Part shown: in pieces, positions 4,859-5,423 of the stretch | Layout of the letters: the number at the start of each line of letters is the position of its first letter | How positions within the stretch are numbered: position 1 is the first letter of the stretch | From: Micrococcales bacterium UBA7472 | GTDB lineage: Bacteria > Actinomycetota > Actinomycetes > Actinomycetales > Microbacteriaceae | Reading direction: 5' to 3' | Assembly: GCA_002478545.1 (NCBI GenBank) | Contig: DLOY01000060.1 | Location: 1 to 5,423 of the forward strand | Length of the DNA stretch: 5,423 nucleotides | Program-made: the position numbers and the translations under genes | The notes under the pieces: model-generated | Database searches by the model: none | Told to the model about the DNA's origin: nothing | Seen by the model: the letters and a program-made list of their open reading frames with translations, nothing else

Positions 4859-5374
4859 GTGAGTACTGCATTTGTCGATGAAACAAAGTCGAGAACTCTG
4901 GTATTAGCGGCATGTCTCGTTCGGGATGATTCGGCCAAGCAAATTCGGTCGCAATGACGGTCTCTACTGTTGCCTGGCCAGCGGTCAATACACTTTGTCA
5001 AAGAACCTGATCGCCGGAGAAAGAGCATTCTTTCCGCTGTAAAGGGAATGCCAATTGCGATTCACATCTTTGACACAAAGCTCAAGCCCGACTCGTCTTC
5101 CAGAGCATTGGCTCTGCGTATGCTCCTACAGGAGCTGGCCCCAAAACGAATTTGCGTTGAACTTGACGTTACATCGCTCAGGAGCGATCAACTCGTGCTT
5201 GAAGATTTCAAAAGGCGATACTCCCCTAAAGAGCAAGGGTTTGAATACAGCTTTGATATCCCTTCGCGAGAACCGCTGCTTTGGTTGCCCGACATTTTTG
5301 CATGGTGCTACCAGCGAGGTTGGAGCTTCGAGAGTCCAAAAGACAAAGGGCACATTGATATCAACTATCACTGA
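4859..5374 (+). pseudogene. DUF3800-like RNase H-fold protein gene interrupted by an in-frame TGA
   Basis: The frame from GTG 4859 to TGA 5374 would encode 171 positions, with a TGA at codon 33 (4955-4957). Both sides read as one protein. Before the stop come FVDETKSRTLVLAACLV, a first strand with an acidic pair (D7/E8). After it come LLLPGQRSIHFVKE (36-49), IHIFDTK (68-74), ICVELD (98-103) and EPLLWLPDIFAWCYQRG (138-154). The opening Asp/Glu, the HF motif and the late PDxxAW block resemble DUF3800-type RNase H-fold proteins; the family call is inference and the activity unknown. Restart candidates such as TTG 4970 lack a Shine-Dalgarno and would omit the acidic first strand. The stop context CAA-TGA-CGG is explained by one C-to-T change from CGA (Arg). 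A sequencing error or readthrough remains possible. Confidence 0.7.
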
Positions 5375-5378
5375 GTTG

Positions 5379-5420
5379 AAAACCCGGCGAGACCACCGTC
5401 CGGAGGTCTGCCGGGTTTTT
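5379..5420. terminator. strong bidirectional intrinsic terminator
   Basis: AAAACCCGGC (5379-5388) pairs with GCCGGGTTTT (5410-5419). AGACC (5390-5394) continues the stem to GGTCT (5405-5409), with G5389 bulged, around a 10-nt loop. A T-run (5416-5420) follows on the plus strand and an A-run precedes, so it can stop transcription from both sides. It lies 4 nt after the last gene's stop codon. Confidence 0.9.
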
Positions 5421-5423
5421 CAC

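Noticed and set aside
4955..4957. Selenocysteine reading of the in-frame TGA
   Set aside because: No convincing SECIS-like hairpin directly after the TGA was evident by eye, the flanking context suggests Arg from CGA, and the neighbouring peroxidase uses Cys.
4846..5028. Minus-strand open frame of 60 aa near the broken gene
   Set aside because: It overlaps the DUF3800-like frame antisense and shows no recognisable features or start signal.

Overview
The window carries seven intact protein-coding genes and one broken one, packed closely. I see no rRNA, tRNA, CRISPR array or insertion sequence. Moderate GC, many GTG/TTG starts, TANNNT boxes placed for leaderless mRNA, a Pr6Pr-type membrane protein and a small Trp-rich membrane protein of DUF6186 type suggest a moderate-GC actinobacterium. 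A Microbacteriaceae-like freshwater lineage is plausible, but this is inferred from gene types and not proven.

Layout. Bases 29-642 (minus) hold a type II toxin-antitoxin pair: a Phd/YefM-type antitoxin followed by a PIN-domain VapC toxin that overlaps it by four bases. The antitoxin has a candidate leaderless promoter covered by a palindrome, and a related palindrome lies inside its coding region. Bases 741-1775 (minus) hold a zinc-dependent YahK/CAD-type alcohol dehydrogenase, whose start is best placed at a TTG behind a strong Shine-Dalgarno sequence, with a hairpin just past its stop. Divergently, bases 1872-3495 (plus) hold a two-gene operon: an alpha/beta hydrolase with an N-terminal membrane anchor or signal, and a six-helix Pr6Pr membrane protein.

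The Pr6Pr gene converges on, and shares a CTAG stop with, a minus-strand operon of two small membrane proteins (186 aa and 69 aa) joined by an ATGA overlap. Divergent from that operon, after a short regulatory region with a recognisable promoter and a perfect inverted repeat, is a Cys-type glutathione peroxidase homologue (4328-4810) with a degenerate signature around the active-site Gln.

The last gene (4859-5374) resembles an RNase H-fold, DUF3800-like protein. Codon 33 is an in-frame TGA, yet similarity to a single family appears to run across it. It is therefore best read as a nonsense-mutated gene, a sequencing error or, less likely, a readthrough gene. A strong bidirectional terminator closes the window.

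The genes do not form one pathway. The alcohol dehydrogenase and peroxidase fit redox housekeeping, the hydrolase and Pr6Pr protein are plausible partners in membrane or lipid ester chemistry (inference), and the toxin-antitoxin pair is an accessory cassette. The strongest second-look points are the in-frame stop at 4955, the recurring CCAACTT/AAGTTGG elements around the antitoxin gene, and the altered peroxidase signature.
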